A stretch of 64,000 bases of DNA. Source: Streptomyces spiroverticillatus. Its GTDB lineage: Bacteria > Actinomycetota > Actinomycetes > Streptomycetales > Streptomycetaceae. The notes beneath the pieces were generated by a model, which saw only the letters and a program-made list of their open reading frames with translations, searched no databases and was not told the origin of the DNA. Of the stretch, positions 16,281 to 25,453 are shown one piece after another (positions within the stretch are counted from its first letter, which is position 1; every line of letters starts with the position of its first letter). A program made the position numbers and the translations under genes. The stretch is from NCBI GenBank assembly GCA_014650415.1, contig BMUX01000026.1, forward strand, positions 22,716 to 86,715. The letters are read 5' to 3'.

Positions 16281-19019
16281 TCATCTCGCTGCCGCTTCCG
16301 GGAAGTGGGTCCTCGGCAGTTCCTTGCGGGTCCGGACGCCCAGCTTCCGGAAGGCCTTGGTGAGGTGCTGCTCGACTGTGCTCACCGTGACGGTGAGCAG
16401 GCCGGCGATCTCCCTGTTGGTCCGGCCGTGCGCGGCGAGGGCGACGACCCGCCGTTCGGCGCCGCTCAGCCGGCCCAGTTCCACGTCCCGCTCCGGGAAT
16501 CCGGGGGCCCAGGACCCGGGGCAGGGAGCGGGCGCTCCGGTGCCGCACTCCCGCTCCAGGCGCGTCGACTCCTCCAGTACGGCGCGGGCCCGCGGGGCGT
16601 CCTTGGCGGCCGTGTACTCACGGCCCAGCTGGCCCAGGGCGCCCGCGAGCTGCAACCGGTCGCCGCTGTGGCGGAGGTTGGTCACCGCTTCCTCCAGCAG
16701 AGCCCTGCGGGCGCCGGGTTGGCGGGTGGCGGCGCAGACCCGCAGGGAGATTCCCCGCGCCCGGGAGAGCCCCGTCCCCGCGAGGGCGAGCTGTTCCTCC
16801 GCGAGCGCACGGGCCGCCCTTACGTCGGCGAGGGCGAGGTGGGCGCGGGCCGCGCTGCTGCGCCACGGCAGCAGGGTCGGCTGGTCGAATCCCCAGTCCT
16901 GCATCAGCTCGCCGCAGCGGGTGAAGTCGTCGAGGGCGGCGTAGGGGCGTCCCGTCTCCAGGTGGAAGCAGCCGCGGGCGTGCAGGTAGTAGAGACCGAA
17001 CCGGCTGGAGAACATGCCGTCGGGTACGGGCTGCGCCACGTATTCGGCGGCGGAGGCGAAGTCGCGGGCGTCGACGGCGGCCTGGATCAGGTTGGCCAGC
17101 GGGCCCCCGATGCACACGCCCCAGCTGTCCGCGGGCACCTGGGTGAGCGCGGTCTCGGCCAGTGCCCGGGCCCGGGTCAGGTCTCCCTGCCGCAGCGCGA
17201 TGCCGGCCCGCAGGGAGGCGAACTCGGCGGCCCACAGCGGGACTTTGCGGGCCCTGGCCTCCTCCAGCAGGTGGTCGCACCAGCGGCCGGCGCTGTCGAG
17301 CCGGTCACCGAAGGACAGCGCCGCCACCGCGCACATCAGCCACTCCTGTGTGTGCTTGCCGAGCCGCATGGCCCGCAGCGCCTTCTCCGCGTCGGCCACG
17401 GCGCTCTCGTCGGGCCCCTGTGCCAACACCCGAGAGAGCGCCAGGGCGCTCCGTGAGCGCGGTTCGTCGTACGAGGGCTCGCACCGGGCGGGGGCCAGCA
17501 CCACCGGATAGGTGACGGACAGCAGTTCCCGGGTCGCGCGCACCTCTGCCGCGTACTCGGGGTCGGTGCACGCGTCCCGGTCGTCCATCGAGGCGACGGC
17601 CCGGACCGCCTCGTCGAAACGGCCGTGCCACAGCAGGTACTTGGCCAGCATCAGGGTGTGCCGGACGGACAGCCGCCCGTCACCGAGTGCGATCGCCAGC
17701 TCGCCCAGGTGCGGGGTGCTGATCGACGGGTTGAGCATCCAGGAGGTGGAGGCCAGCAGGGCGCGCAGGGCGACCCGTTCGCCGTCGTCGCCGCCGAAGC
17801 GCAGGGCGGCCTCCAGGCAGGAGTGGGCCTCTGCCACCTGGTTGCCGTTCAGGTGCCGCTCGGCCGCCTCCCGCAGCAGGGGGACCGCCCAGGGCAGCGT
17901 TTCCTCGTCGGTGGCGCAGTTGCGCAGGTGACGGGCGGTGCGGGTGGCGGCGACGCCGTCCGCGTAGCAGAGCGCGGCGGCCTCGCGGTGCAGCGCGCTG
18001 CGCTCCGTGGCGCTCAGGCCCTCCAGCACGGCCTGGGCGGCGACGGGGTGCCGCAGCCGGAACCCGTCCAGCAGTCCCGCGGACTCCAGTGCCCGGATGC
18101 CCCGGACGACGGCGGCCGGTTCGAGACCGCTCAGGCGTGCGAGCGGGCGGGGTGCGTGGATGTCGCCGTCCAGTGCGGCCAGCGTGCGGGCGATGCGCAG
18201 CAGGGCGGGCCGTCCACGGTGCAGGCAGCTCAGCAGCGTGTCGCCGAAGGTGTCGCCGACCACGACCGTGGTGGGGTCGCAGCCGGCGCGGGAGTCCTCC
18301 AGCAGTGCCCGTACGAGCAACGGGTTGCCCCCGCTGACCTGGTGGCACCGTTCGGCGAAGCCCGGGTCGGGTGCGGTGCCCCGGTGGGCGGCGAGGAGGG
18401 CCGTGGTCCCGGCGGGCGACAGCGTGCCCAGGGTGAGGCTGCGGTAGTGGGGTTGGCGCAGCAGTGCCGCGTGCAGTTGCGGATGGGTGGGGCGTGACAG
18501 CGGGCATTCGGTGAGCGCGAGCACCACCCGGGCCCGCCGCAGCCGGCGGATCAGGTGCAGCAGCCAGTGCAGCGAGAGGGAGTCGGTGAACTGGACGTCG
18601 TCCACGCACAGCAGGACGGGCACGCGTTCCGAGGCGCGGACCACCTCCTCGCACAGTTGGTGCAGGACATCGGTGGTGGCGGCGTCGAGGGGCCTCGACA
18701 GGTCGTCCGTCTCCTCCGCGGCCGCCTCGCCGGTTGTGCGGAGGCCGTCGAGGAGCGTGCCGGCCCCCGGCGGGGCGGAGGCGGAGCGGAGCAGTTGGCG
18801 CAGGACGCTGCCGGGCGACCGGCGCTCGGGCCACGAACCGACCGCGTCCAGGACCAGGAATCCCCGGTCCGCCGCCTCGGTCTTCAGTGCGGCGAGCAGT
18901 TCCGTCTTGCCGCAGCCCATGGCACCGCCGACGACGGTCGCGCCGCCCGCACCGTCGAGGCAGGTGCGGAGCAGTTCCACGAGCTCGGAGAGTTCCCGGT
19001 CGAGTCCGACCAGCCGCAT
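16281..19019 (-). CDS. LuxR-family LAL transcriptional regulator
   Basis: 912 residues, ATG 19019 behind a strong AAAGGAGGG site. The N-terminus carries a P-loop (GGAMGCGKT at 31-39) and a Walker-B-like VLLCVDDVQF. The long middle is helical, TPR-like, and the last about 65 residues are a LuxR-type helix-turn-helix (LSGAERRVVALAAHG, NREIAGLL, VEQHL). This size and order define the LAL (large ATP-binding LuxR) family, which usually activates macrolide and polyketide clusters. Its operon position between the two halogenase genes suggests a pathway-specific activator. I saw no TTA codon in it. The promoter targets are not identified. Confidence 0.93.
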   Translation of the reverse strand: MRLVGLDRELSELVELLRTCLDGAGGATVVGGAMGCGKTELLAALKTEAADRGFLVLDAVGSWPERRSPGSVLRQLLRSASAPPGAGTLLDGLRTTGEAAAEETDDLSRPLDAATTDVLHQLCEEVVRASERVPVLLCVDDVQFTDSLSLHWLLHLIRRLRRARVVLALTECPLSRPTHPQLHAALLRQPHYRSLTLGTLSPAGTTALLAAHRGTAPDPGFAERCHQVSGGNPLLVRALLEDSRAGCDPTTVVVGDTFGDTLLSCLHRGRPALLRIARTLAALDGDIHAPRPLARLSGLEPAAVVRGIRALESAGLLDGFRLRHPVAAQAVLEGLSATERSALHREAAALCYADGVAATRTARHLRNCATDEETLPWAVPLLREAAERHLNGNQVAEAHSCLEAALRFGGDDGERVALRALLASTSWMLNPSISTPHLGELAIALGDGRLSVRHTLMLAKYLLWHGRFDEAVRAVASMDDRDACTDPEYAAEVRATRELLSVTYPVVLAPARCEPSYDEPRSRSALALSRVLAQGPDESAVADAEKALRAMRLGKHTQEWLMCAVAALSFGDRLDSAGRWCDHLLEEARARKVPLWAAEFASLRAGIALRQGDLTRARALAETALTQVPADSWGVCIGGPLANLIQAAVDARDFASAAEYVAQPVPDGMFSSRFGLYYLHARGCFHLETGRPYAALDDFTRCGELMQDWGFDQPTLLPWRSSAARAHLALADVRAARALAEEQLALAGTGLSRARGISLRVCAATRQPGARRALLEEAVTNLRHSGDRLQLAGALGQLGREYTAAKDAPRARAVLEESTRLERECGTGAPAPCPGSWAPGFPERDVELGRLSGAERRVVALAAHGRTNREIAGLLTVTVSTVEQHLTKAFRKLGVRTRKELPRTHFPEAAAR

Positions 19020-19031
19020 GGTCTTCCCTCC

Positions 19032-19085
19032 TTTCCTGCGTGGGATTTCCTGCGTCGGATTTCCTGCGTCGATTTCCTACGTCGA
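19032..19085. repeat. Four tandem 13-14-bp repeats between antiporter and LAL genes
   Basis: Four consecutive copies of TTTCCTGCGT(G/C)G(G)A: 19032-19045, 19046-19059, 19060-19072 and 19073-19085, the last with one change. They fill the intergenic spacer and cover the antiporter stop codon. On the coding (minus) strand each copy contains GCAGGAAA, and the array ends directly at the ribosome site of the LAL regulator. Confidence 0.85.
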
Positions 19086-20336
19086 AGAAGAGGTCATGAG
19101 CTCCGGCTTCGAGGAGCCCGGAGCCCGGGGAACCTCCACGGGTTTGCGGTAGACGAGCGACAGCAGCGGTCCGGTCATCGCCGTGGTGACCACGGCCATG
19201 ACGACCATGAGGGAGTACAACCCGGTGTCGAGCAGGCCCAGTTGGAGCCCGACGCCGAGGATGACCAGTTCGGTCAGGCCCCGGGTGTTCATCAGCACAC
19301 CGAGTGCGGTGGAGGGCCGTGGTGGCAGTCCCTGGCTGCGGGCCCCGAGGTAGGTCCCGCCGAATTTGCCGGCCACCGCGACCAGCAGGATTACGCCCAG
19401 TTCGGCCAGGTCCGCGGCGCGCAGCGAGCCGAGGTCCACCTTGAGGCCGGCCACCACGAAGTAGACGGGCAGCAGCAGGGTGGTGACCTGTGCCGTGCGG
19501 TCGTGGATCTCGGTCCGCAGGGCGAGGGTCTTCTCGCGGGGCATGACCGTGCCGAACAGGAAGGCGCCGAAGATGAAGTGCATGCCCATGGCCTCGGTCG
19601 CCGCGCCGGACAGCATGACGCCGATGAAGACCAGGGCCAGATGCCAGGGGGCGAAGGCGACGGCCTTGCCGTCCTTGACGAACAGCGCACGCAGCGCCGG
19701 TCGTACGAGGTACATCATCGCGACCAGGTAGGGCAGGGCGAGCATCGCCCTCCAGTGCTCGCCGCCACCGCCGACCGTCGCCTGGATGCCCGCGAGGGCG
19801 CTCCAGGCGACGACGTCCACGGAGGCCGCCGTGGCGAGGGCGATCCCGCCGACCGCGGTCTTGCTGAGACCGCGTTCGGTGAGGATCCTGGCCAGCACGG
19901 GGAACGCCGTCACCGAGACCGAGAGCCCCACGAACACCACGAACGCGGCGGTGTTGGTGACCTCGTGGGTGCGCATCAGATAGACGGCGAGCCCGATGCC
20001 CAGCATGAACGGCGCGACGGTGGAGCCGAGGATCGCACCGCCGGTGACCCGGCTGCGGCCCCTCAGGGTGGAGCCTTCGAGCTCCAGGCCGACGGCGAAC
20101 ATGAACAGAGCGACGCCGACGTCCGCCATGGCCGTGAGCATCGGGCGGACGGCGTCGGGGAAGAGCAGTTCGGAGATCGCTCCGTTGAAGAGTGTGGGGC
20201 CCAGAAGTACGCCCGCAACGATCTCCCCGACCACAGCCGGCTGATTGACCCGGGTCGCGAGGTGTCCGAGACCGCGTGCCAAGAAGAGGATCAACCCGAG
20301 ATCGACGAAGAGTAGTTGCACCTGGTGGCTGCTCAT
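19077..20336 (-). CDS. Cation/proton antiporter (CPA2/KefB type)
   Basis: 419 residues, ATG 20336. Almost entirely hydrophobic with about twelve predicted membrane spans. The N-terminus (GLGHLATRVNQPAVVGEIVAG, then GPTLFN) is the Na+/H+ exchanger signature of the CPA2 family. There is no C-terminal TrkA-N/RCK domain, so it is a membrane-only version. Genes like this recur in actinomycete antibiotic clusters, where they are thought to aid ion balance or export; that role is inference. It sits between halogenase 2 (40 bp upstream) and the LAL regulator (57 bp downstream). Confidence 0.85.
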   Translation of the reverse strand: MSSHQVQLLFVDLGLILFLARGLGHLATRVNQPAVVGEIVAGVLLGPTLFNGAISELLFPDAVRPMLTAMADVGVALFMFAVGLELEGSTLRGRSRVTGGAILGSTVAPFMLGIGLAVYLMRTHEVTNTAAFVVFVGLSVSVTAFPVLARILTERGLSKTAVGGIALATAASVDVVAWSALAGIQATVGGGGEHWRAMLALPYLVAMMYLVRPALRALFVKDGKAVAFAPWHLALVFIGVMLSGAATEAMGMHFIFGAFLFGTVMPREKTLALRTEIHDRTAQVTTLLLPVYFVVAGLKVDLGSLRAADLAELGVILLVAVAGKFGGTYLGARSQGLPPRPSTALGVLMNTRGLTELVILGVGLQLGLLDTGLYSLMVVMAVVTTAMTGPLLSLVYRKPVEVPRAPGSSKPELMTSSST

Positions 20337-20376
20337 GGGCGAGGCGTGCCTCTCATCCTTCTTCCGGAGGTGGTGG

Positions 20377-21654
20377 TCAGCCCTGTGCGGAGGCCGATTC
20401 GTCGCTCGGACCGACGAGGTCGTCGAGCGTGAGGGTGAGCATCGGGTGCTTTCCGCTGAGACCGGAGATCAGCTGCACGAAGTTGGCGGACGGGGTGCGC
20501 TCGCGGTCGGGGTCGACCATCTCCGTGGCGAGGCTGTGGTAGAACTCCTTGTACTTCGAGCGGTCGTAGAAGCGTTCGACGAAGGTGCGGATCTCGTCGA
20601 AGAAGGCGCGGTACGCCGTGACGTAGCGCTTGAGCGCCTGCTCCTCGATCTCCGGGTGCTGGATGATCTGGTCGACGATCCGCGCCAGGGTGCTGCCGGC
20701 CAGCGTCGCGAGCGCGACACCGGTGGAGAACAGCGGGTCCACGAAGGCGGCGGAGTCACCGACGCACACCCAGCCGTTGCCGGTGAAGCTGTTGCTCGTG
20801 TACGACCAGTCGCGCGCGGTGCGCCAGCCCGCGGCCTGGTTGGAGCTGGCGAGCATCTTCTTGAGCTTGGTGGACTTGTCCACCTCTTCCCAGAACAGGT
20901 CCTGGAGGGAGCGGCCCTCCTTGTTGGCCTCCTCGGAGCGCGTCACGTAGCCGACGCTGATGGTGCCCTTGTCGATCGGTATCGCCCAGAACCAGCCCTC
21001 GTCGAGGCCTTCGATGAGGATGTTGGTGTACTCGTCGCCGGGCAGGCGCTCGCAGTTGTCGAAGTACGTCCAGACCGCGACGTTGCGCAGTTCCTCGTGC
21101 CAGGTGACGTCCGCGTACTTGCGGCTGAGCAGGCGTGCCTGGCCCGAGGCGTCGATGACGAGCTTCGCCCGTGCCTCGTGCATGCCGTCCGCGCCCCGCA
21201 GCGTGTACCGGACCCCGGTGACGCGTCCGTCGGTCTCGATGGGCTCCTTGACGGTGGCCTCTTCGAGGATGAAGGCGCCCAGCTCGCGGGCCCGGTCCAG
21301 GATCAGCGAGTCCATGTCGGCACGCCGGGTGTGGTACGCGTACTCGTGGGCGGTGCCCTCGATGAAGGAGAAGTTCCACGGCACCTGTGCGTTGCCCCAG
21401 ACCAGGGTGCCGCCGTACTTGCGTTCAAAGCCGCGGGCGTCCATGCGCTCGGTCAGGCCGAGTTCCTGCATGGGCCGCATGAAGGCGGGGATCAGTGACT
21501 CTCCGACGTGATAGCGGGGGAACCGGTCGCGGTCGAGCAGGAGGACGCGGTGGCCGCGCTTGGCGAGAAGTCCCGCCGTGGTGGAGCCGGCCGGACCGCC
21601 GCCGATGACGATGGCGTCGAATTCTTCCGGTACCCCGAAGAGAGTGGACGACAT
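20377..21654 (-). CDS. FAD-dependent halogenase, CndH/CmlS/PltA-like (halogenase 2)
   Basis: 425 residues from ATG 21654, chosen because AAGGAGAGG lies seven bases upstream and the protein then begins just before the GGGPAG flavin motif (18-23). The halogenase motif WFWAIP is at 221-226, and K79 in the KYGGTLVWG segment is the likely catalytic lysine. Overall it resembles the halogenases of phenolic, pyrrolyl and acyl-carrier substrates rather than free tryptophan. It is the first gene of the halogenase 2 / antiporter / LAL / halogenase 1 operon. With two unrelated halogenases in one operon, the product probably carries halogen at two positions, or one enzyme is conditional. Confidence 0.9.
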   Translation of the reverse strand: MSSTLFGVPEEFDAIVIGGGPAGSTTAGLLAKRGHRVLLLDRDRFPRYHVGESLIPAFMRPMQELGLTERMDARGFERKYGGTLVWGNAQVPWNFSFIEGTAHEYAYHTRRADMDSLILDRARELGAFILEEATVKEPIETDGRVTGVRYTLRGADGMHEARAKLVIDASGQARLLSRKYADVTWHEELRNVAVWTYFDNCERLPGDEYTNILIEGLDEGWFWAIPIDKGTISVGYVTRSEEANKEGRSLQDLFWEEVDKSTKLKKMLASSNQAAGWRTARDWSYTSNSFTGNGWVCVGDSAAFVDPLFSTGVALATLAGSTLARIVDQIIQHPEIEEQALKRYVTAYRAFFDEIRTFVERFYDRSKYKEFYHSLATEMVDPDRERTPSANFVQLISGLSGKHPMLTLTLDDLVGPSDESASAQG

Positions 21655-22032
21655 TAAGTTTCCTCTCCTTGCATGAACGAACGCTGCACCGCCTTGCGCG
21701 GAGCGCGCATGGGCATTCCTCAAAGTGTGAAGCCGGGGCCATGAACGTCTTCTGGAGTATTTCTGGATGTCCTTTTCGGACACGACTCCAGTGGCTTCCG
21801 ACCATCCGCGGGAAGGCGCATATGCATGCCCGGCAACCCCCTGAACTGCCGTTTGGAAGCCGGGAGAACCGCCGCGCAGCACGCTCGCGGGCGCTGGGCG
21901 GCGACAGATTTTCACCGGTGCGGACTTCTTGTCCGGAATTTCATTCTTTTCGTCCCCGGAAATCCTGCCGTGCCCACCAAGTGTGGGACAGCGGCGCTGC
22001 CCGCGTCATCTCCCGTGTTGCTCTGAAGGACA
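21655..22032. other. 378-bp non-coding spacer, promoter of halogenase operon
   Basis: No convincing gene on either strand. The open frame that extends halogenase 2 upstream to 21915 has no halogenase homology and no ribosome site. The part next to 21654 should hold the operon promoter; the rmlB side (around 21978-22015) has GC-rich partial inverted repeats that might terminate the sugar operon, but no strong hairpin is evident. Confidence 0.5.
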
Positions 22033-23004
22033 TCAACTAGACCGGTTGGCCGTGCTCCACCACTGGGGGTTCTCGCGGTACCAGGCGACTGTTTCCGCGA
22101 GTCCCTCGTCGAAGGGGACCTCGGGTTCGAAGCCGAGTTCTTCGCGGAGTTTGGACCCGTCCAGGGAGTACCGCCGGTCGTGCCCCTTCCGGTCGGGCGT
22201 CCGGCGCACCTGGTCCTGCGTTGCGCCGCACAGGGCCAGCAGACGTTCGGTGACCGCGCAGTTGGTCAGCGGCGTTCCTCCGCCGACGTTGTAGGTCTCG
22301 CCGCCCCGGCCCTTGGTGAGGATGAGCTGGAGGGCGCGGCAGTGGTCCGCCACGTGCATCCACTCGCGTACGTTCCTCCCGTCGCCGTACAGCGGCACGG
22401 ACCGGCCCGCGAGCAGCCGGGTGGTGAAGAGCGGGATGAGCTTCTCCACGTGCTGGTGGGGCCCGTAGTTGTTGGAGCAGCGGCTCACCGACACGTCCAG
22501 GCCGTGGCTGTGCCAGTACGAGCCGACGAGCAGGTCGCTGCCGGCCTTGGTCGCGGCGTACGGCGAACTGGGGTCCAGTGCCCACCCCTCCGTCCACGAG
22601 CCCTCGTCGATCGACCCGTAGACCTCGTCCGTGGAGACGTGCAGGACTCGGGGCACCTCCGCGCGCAGGCACGCCTCCATCAGGGTCTGCGTGCCGGCCA
22701 CATTCGTCCGCACGAATTCGGCGGGTGCTTCGAGCGAGCGGTCCACGTGCGACTCGGCGGCGAAGTGGACGACGGCGTCCTGTCCCGGCAGCAGTGCCAG
22801 GAGCGTCGCGGCGTCGCAGACATCGCCCTGTACGAAGGTGAGCCGAGGGTGGTCCAGGGGCAGGTTGGCCCGGTTGGCCGCGTAGGTCATCAGGTCCAGG
22901 ACCGTGACGTGGGCGTCCTCGTAGCCCGCGTAGGCGCCGTCGAGCACTGCCCGTACGTAACACGATCCGATGAAGCCCGCCCCGCCCGTCACCAGGATTC
23001 TCAT
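22033..23004 (-). CDS. rmlB: dTDP-glucose 4,6-dehydratase
   Basis: 323 residues, ATG 23004. An extended short-chain dehydrogenase with TGGAGFIG at the N-terminus, HFAAESHVDRS, STDEVYG and the catalytic YxxxK in YAATK. All are hallmarks of RmlB, which converts dTDP-glucose to dTDP-4-keto-6-deoxyglucose, the branch point for deoxysugars. It is the last gene of the sugar operon, 10 bp after rmlA. Confidence 0.96.
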   Translation of the reverse strand: MRILVTGGAGFIGSCYVRAVLDGAYAGYEDAHVTVLDLMTYAANRANLPLDHPRLTFVQGDVCDAATLLALLPGQDAVVHFAAESHVDRSLEAPAEFVRTNVAGTQTLMEACLRAEVPRVLHVSTDEVYGSIDEGSWTEGWALDPSSPYAATKAGSDLLVGSYWHSHGLDVSVSRCSNNYGPHQHVEKLIPLFTTRLLAGRSVPLYGDGRNVREWMHVADHCRALQLILTKGRGGETYNVGGGTPLTNCAVTERLLALCGATQDQVRRTPDRKGHDRRYSLDGSKLREELGFEPEVPFDEGLAETVAWYRENPQWWSTANRSS

Positions 23005-23014
23005 GGGGTCCGCC

Positions 23015-24088
23015 TCATCGGCTCGTCAGCATGTGCACGCTCGCGTGGTCGCCGACCATCAGCCGGTGGTGCCGGCCGCTGACCCCCGCGGACGCGATCT
23101 GGGCGGCTCTGCCGATGACCGAACCGTGCAGGTCCTCGACGTCGCTGATCGACGCCGCCTCCAGGACGATCGAGTAGGACACGCCTGCTCCGCTCAGCGT
23201 GCAGTGGTCGCCGACCGTGGTGTCCGGTCCCACGCAGCTGTCCTTGATGACGACGCCCCGGCCGATGCTCACGGGGCCGGTGATGCGCGAGTTGGTCACG
23301 CTGCTGCCCTCGCCGATCTCCACCGGTCCCACGAGCAGGCTGGCCCCGTCGACCCGGCCCTGCACCGAGGTGGTCAGGGAACGCAACAGTTCACGGTTGC
23401 ACTCCAGTACGTCGTCGACCGTGCCCATGTCCCGCCAGTAGCCCTCGTAGCAAGAGGCCCGCACCTCGTGCCCCTGGGTGATCAGCCACTGGACCGCGTC
23501 GGTGATCTCCAGTTCGCCGCGTGCGCTGGGCGTGATCGCCGCGACCGCGTCGTGCACTTGTGGGGAGAAGACGTAGACGCCGATGAGCGCCAGGTCGCTG
23601 ACGGGGCGGACGGGCTTCTCCACCACCCGCCGCACCCGTCGGCCCTCGCCCAGTTCGGCCACGCCGAAGGCCCTCGGGTCGGCCACGGACTGGACCGCGA
23701 GCTGGGCCGGGGCCCCTCCGGCACGGAAGTCGTCCACGACCGGCGCGATGCCCTGCGGCAGCATGTTGTCGCCGAGGTACATCACGAAGTCCGCGTCGCC
23801 CAGGAAGTCCCGGGCGACGACCACGCAGTGGGCCAGGCCCCGGGGAGCGTCCTGGTGGAGGTAGGTGATCCGCAGCCCGAGCGCGGAGCCGTCCCCGAGC
23901 GTCTCGGCCATGTCGGCGGCGTGTCCCCCGACGACGATGCCCACCTCGCTGATCCCCTGGGCCCGGATGTCCTCGAGGATGTGGACGAGTACGGGCTTGT
24001 TGGCGACCGGGATGAGCTGCTTGGGCATCGTGTGGCTGAAGGGCCGCAGTCGGGTGCCGGTGCCGCCGGCCAGGACGAGCGCCTTCAC
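23015..24088 (-). CDS. rmlA: Glucose-1-phosphate thymidylyltransferase, long form
   Basis: 357 residues from GTG 24088. The start overlaps the stop of the upstream DUF418 gene by four bases (GTGA), giving VKALVLAGGTGTRLRP at the N-terminus, the nucleotidyltransferase signature, followed by PKQLIPVANKP. The C-terminal third has hexapeptide-like turns, giving the long StrD-like form rather than the 290-residue one. It makes dTDP-glucose for the pathway. An open reading frame continues upstream to 24727, but that extension is arginine-rich antisense-type sequence and is not part of the gene. Confidence 0.95.
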   Translation of the reverse strand: MKALVLAGGTGTRLRPFSHTMPKQLIPVANKPVLVHILEDIRAQGISEVGIVVGGHAADMAETLGDGSALGLRITYLHQDAPRGLAHCVVVARDFLGDADFVMYLGDNMLPQGIAPVVDDFRAGGAPAQLAVQSVADPRAFGVAELGEGRRVRRVVEKPVRPVSDLALIGVYVFSPQVHDAVAAITPSARGELEITDAVQWLITQGHEVRASCYEGYWRDMGTVDDVLECNRELLRSLTTSVQGRVDGASLLVGPVEIGEGSSVTNSRITGPVSIGRGVVIKDSCVGPDTTVGDHCTLSGAGVSYSIVLEAASISDVEDLHGSVIGRAAQIASAGVSGRHHRLMVGDHASVHMLTSR

Positions 24089-25383
24089 GACTCGACCCTC
24101 GTGGTCGGCTCCTGCTGCTCTGCGGGCCGGGCGTCCGAGGAGGCCGGGTCCGGTGGCACCGGCGCGGCCGCCCGCCCGCCGGGCCTGCCGTAGACGAGGC
24201 GGCGCATCAGCGCGTCCAACGGCCCGCGCAGGCCTGCCCGTTCCAGTACGACGGCCACGACGAGCACCGTGAGCCACGCGCCGATGCCGATGGCGGCCGC
24301 CCCGGTGGCCTCGATGCGGTCCCCGACGCCGAAGGCGACGCGTGCGAGGACCAGTGCCAGGAGGGAGGACTGGAGCAGATAGCACGTCAGCGACCGTCGG
24401 CCCACGGCCGCCAGGGCTGACGCCACCGCTCCCGGAGAGCGCCCCCGGTCCTGGAGCCGGGCGGCGAACAGCCCGAACGCGGCCGCGTAGGCGAGCCCGC
24501 CCGCGAAGCCGGTGATCACGTGCAGGGCGGTCATCGCCCCCTGGGCCAGGTCGCCCGCCTGCCAGGCACCGGCGCCGATCAGCGCCAGCGGTACGCCACC
24601 GGCCACCGAGACGGTCCCGCCGATCAGGACGGTGCGGCCGAGTACGGCGCGGTGGCGGGCCGGGTCGTCGAGGTAGCGCCTGCGCGCGGCCACGGCGCCG
24701 ACCAGGATGGCGGCGGGGATGGGCCACGCCAGCAGGATGTGCAGCGAGGCGAGGGGCGCCTGGGACAGCCGTTCGACGACCGCGGCCCCGTAGTCCTGGG
24801 CCCAGACCGTCCCTCGGGGGTGCTCGCCGCTGCCACTGGCCTCCAGGGCGGTCGCCACCGCCATCAGGACCGTCAGGACGGTCGCCGCGACGGCAGTGAT
24901 CACCACCCCCTTGTGCAGGGCCCGGTCGCTGCGGACGAACAGCCAGCCGAGGGCCAGCGCCGCGACACCGTAGGGCGCGAGGATGTCGGCCGGAAAGATC
25001 AGGACGAAGTGCACGAAGCCGAAGAGGAAGAGGAACACCCCGCGCCTGCGCAGCAGTCGGGCGGCGGCGGGCGCCGTGGTCCCGGCCGCCCGCTGGCGCA
25101 TGACCAGCATCGCCATGCCGTAGCCGAACAGGGCGGCGAACATCGGGTACGCCCGGTTGTCGACCAGATCCAAGCTGAGGAAGGTGATCGTGCGGTCGAG
25201 GGCGTCGCCGCCCGTCGGGTGCGTCACCACGCCCGGGGCGCTGGTCGTCACGTACATCGGTGCGTGGGCCAGGGCGATGAGGAGCAGCATGAATCCCCGC
25301 GCGATGTCGGGTGCGGGAGAGCGCTCCGTGGCGGTCGCCTCTCGTCGTGCGATCGACGGACTCACCGTGTGGCGCGTCGACAT
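24085..25383 (-). CDS. DUF418 family integral membrane protein
   Basis: 432 residues, ATG 25383 behind GAAGGAGG. About ten hydrophobic spans; the N-terminus (DIARGFMLLLIALAH), a central PMFAALFGYGMAML and the C-terminal SLTCYLLQS segment match the DUF418/YeiB family. Function is unknown for the family. It is unexpected inside a sugar operon, but its stop overlaps the start of rmlA, so it is translationally coupled to an essential sugar gene. It could be a transporter or a membrane acyltransferase-like protein; neither is shown. Confidence 0.85.
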   Translation of the reverse strand: MSTRHTVSPSIARREATATERSPAPDIARGFMLLLIALAHAPMYVTTSAPGVVTHPTGGDALDRTITFLSLDLVDNRAYPMFAALFGYGMAMLVMRQRAAGTTAPAAARLLRRRGVFLFLFGFVHFVLIFPADILAPYGVAALALGWLFVRSDRALHKGVVITAVAATVLTVLMAVATALEASGSGEHPRGTVWAQDYGAAVVERLSQAPLASLHILLAWPIPAAILVGAVAARRRYLDDPARHRAVLGRTVLIGGTVSVAGGVPLALIGAGAWQAGDLAQGAMTALHVITGFAGGLAYAAAFGLFAARLQDRGRSPGAVASALAAVGRRSLTCYLLQSSLLALVLARVAFGVGDRIEATGAAAIGIGAWLTVLVVAVVLERAGLRGPLDALMRRLVYGRPGGRAAAPVPPDPASSDARPAEQQEPTTRVES

Positions 25384-25453
25384 GCCGGCCTCCTTCGTTG
25401 ATGTCCTGCGGGTCCGGCCGGGCCGCCCCGTGCCGTCCGGCGGTGGTGTCCGG

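Noticed and set aside
21655..21915. Upstream extension of halogenase 2
   Set aside because: No flavoprotein homology, no ribosome site; ATG 21654 has a strong site and the correct N-terminus.
24089..24727. N-terminal extension of RmlA
   Set aside because: The extension is an Arg-rich shadow of the DUF418 gene; the GTG at 24088 gives the exact family N-terminus.
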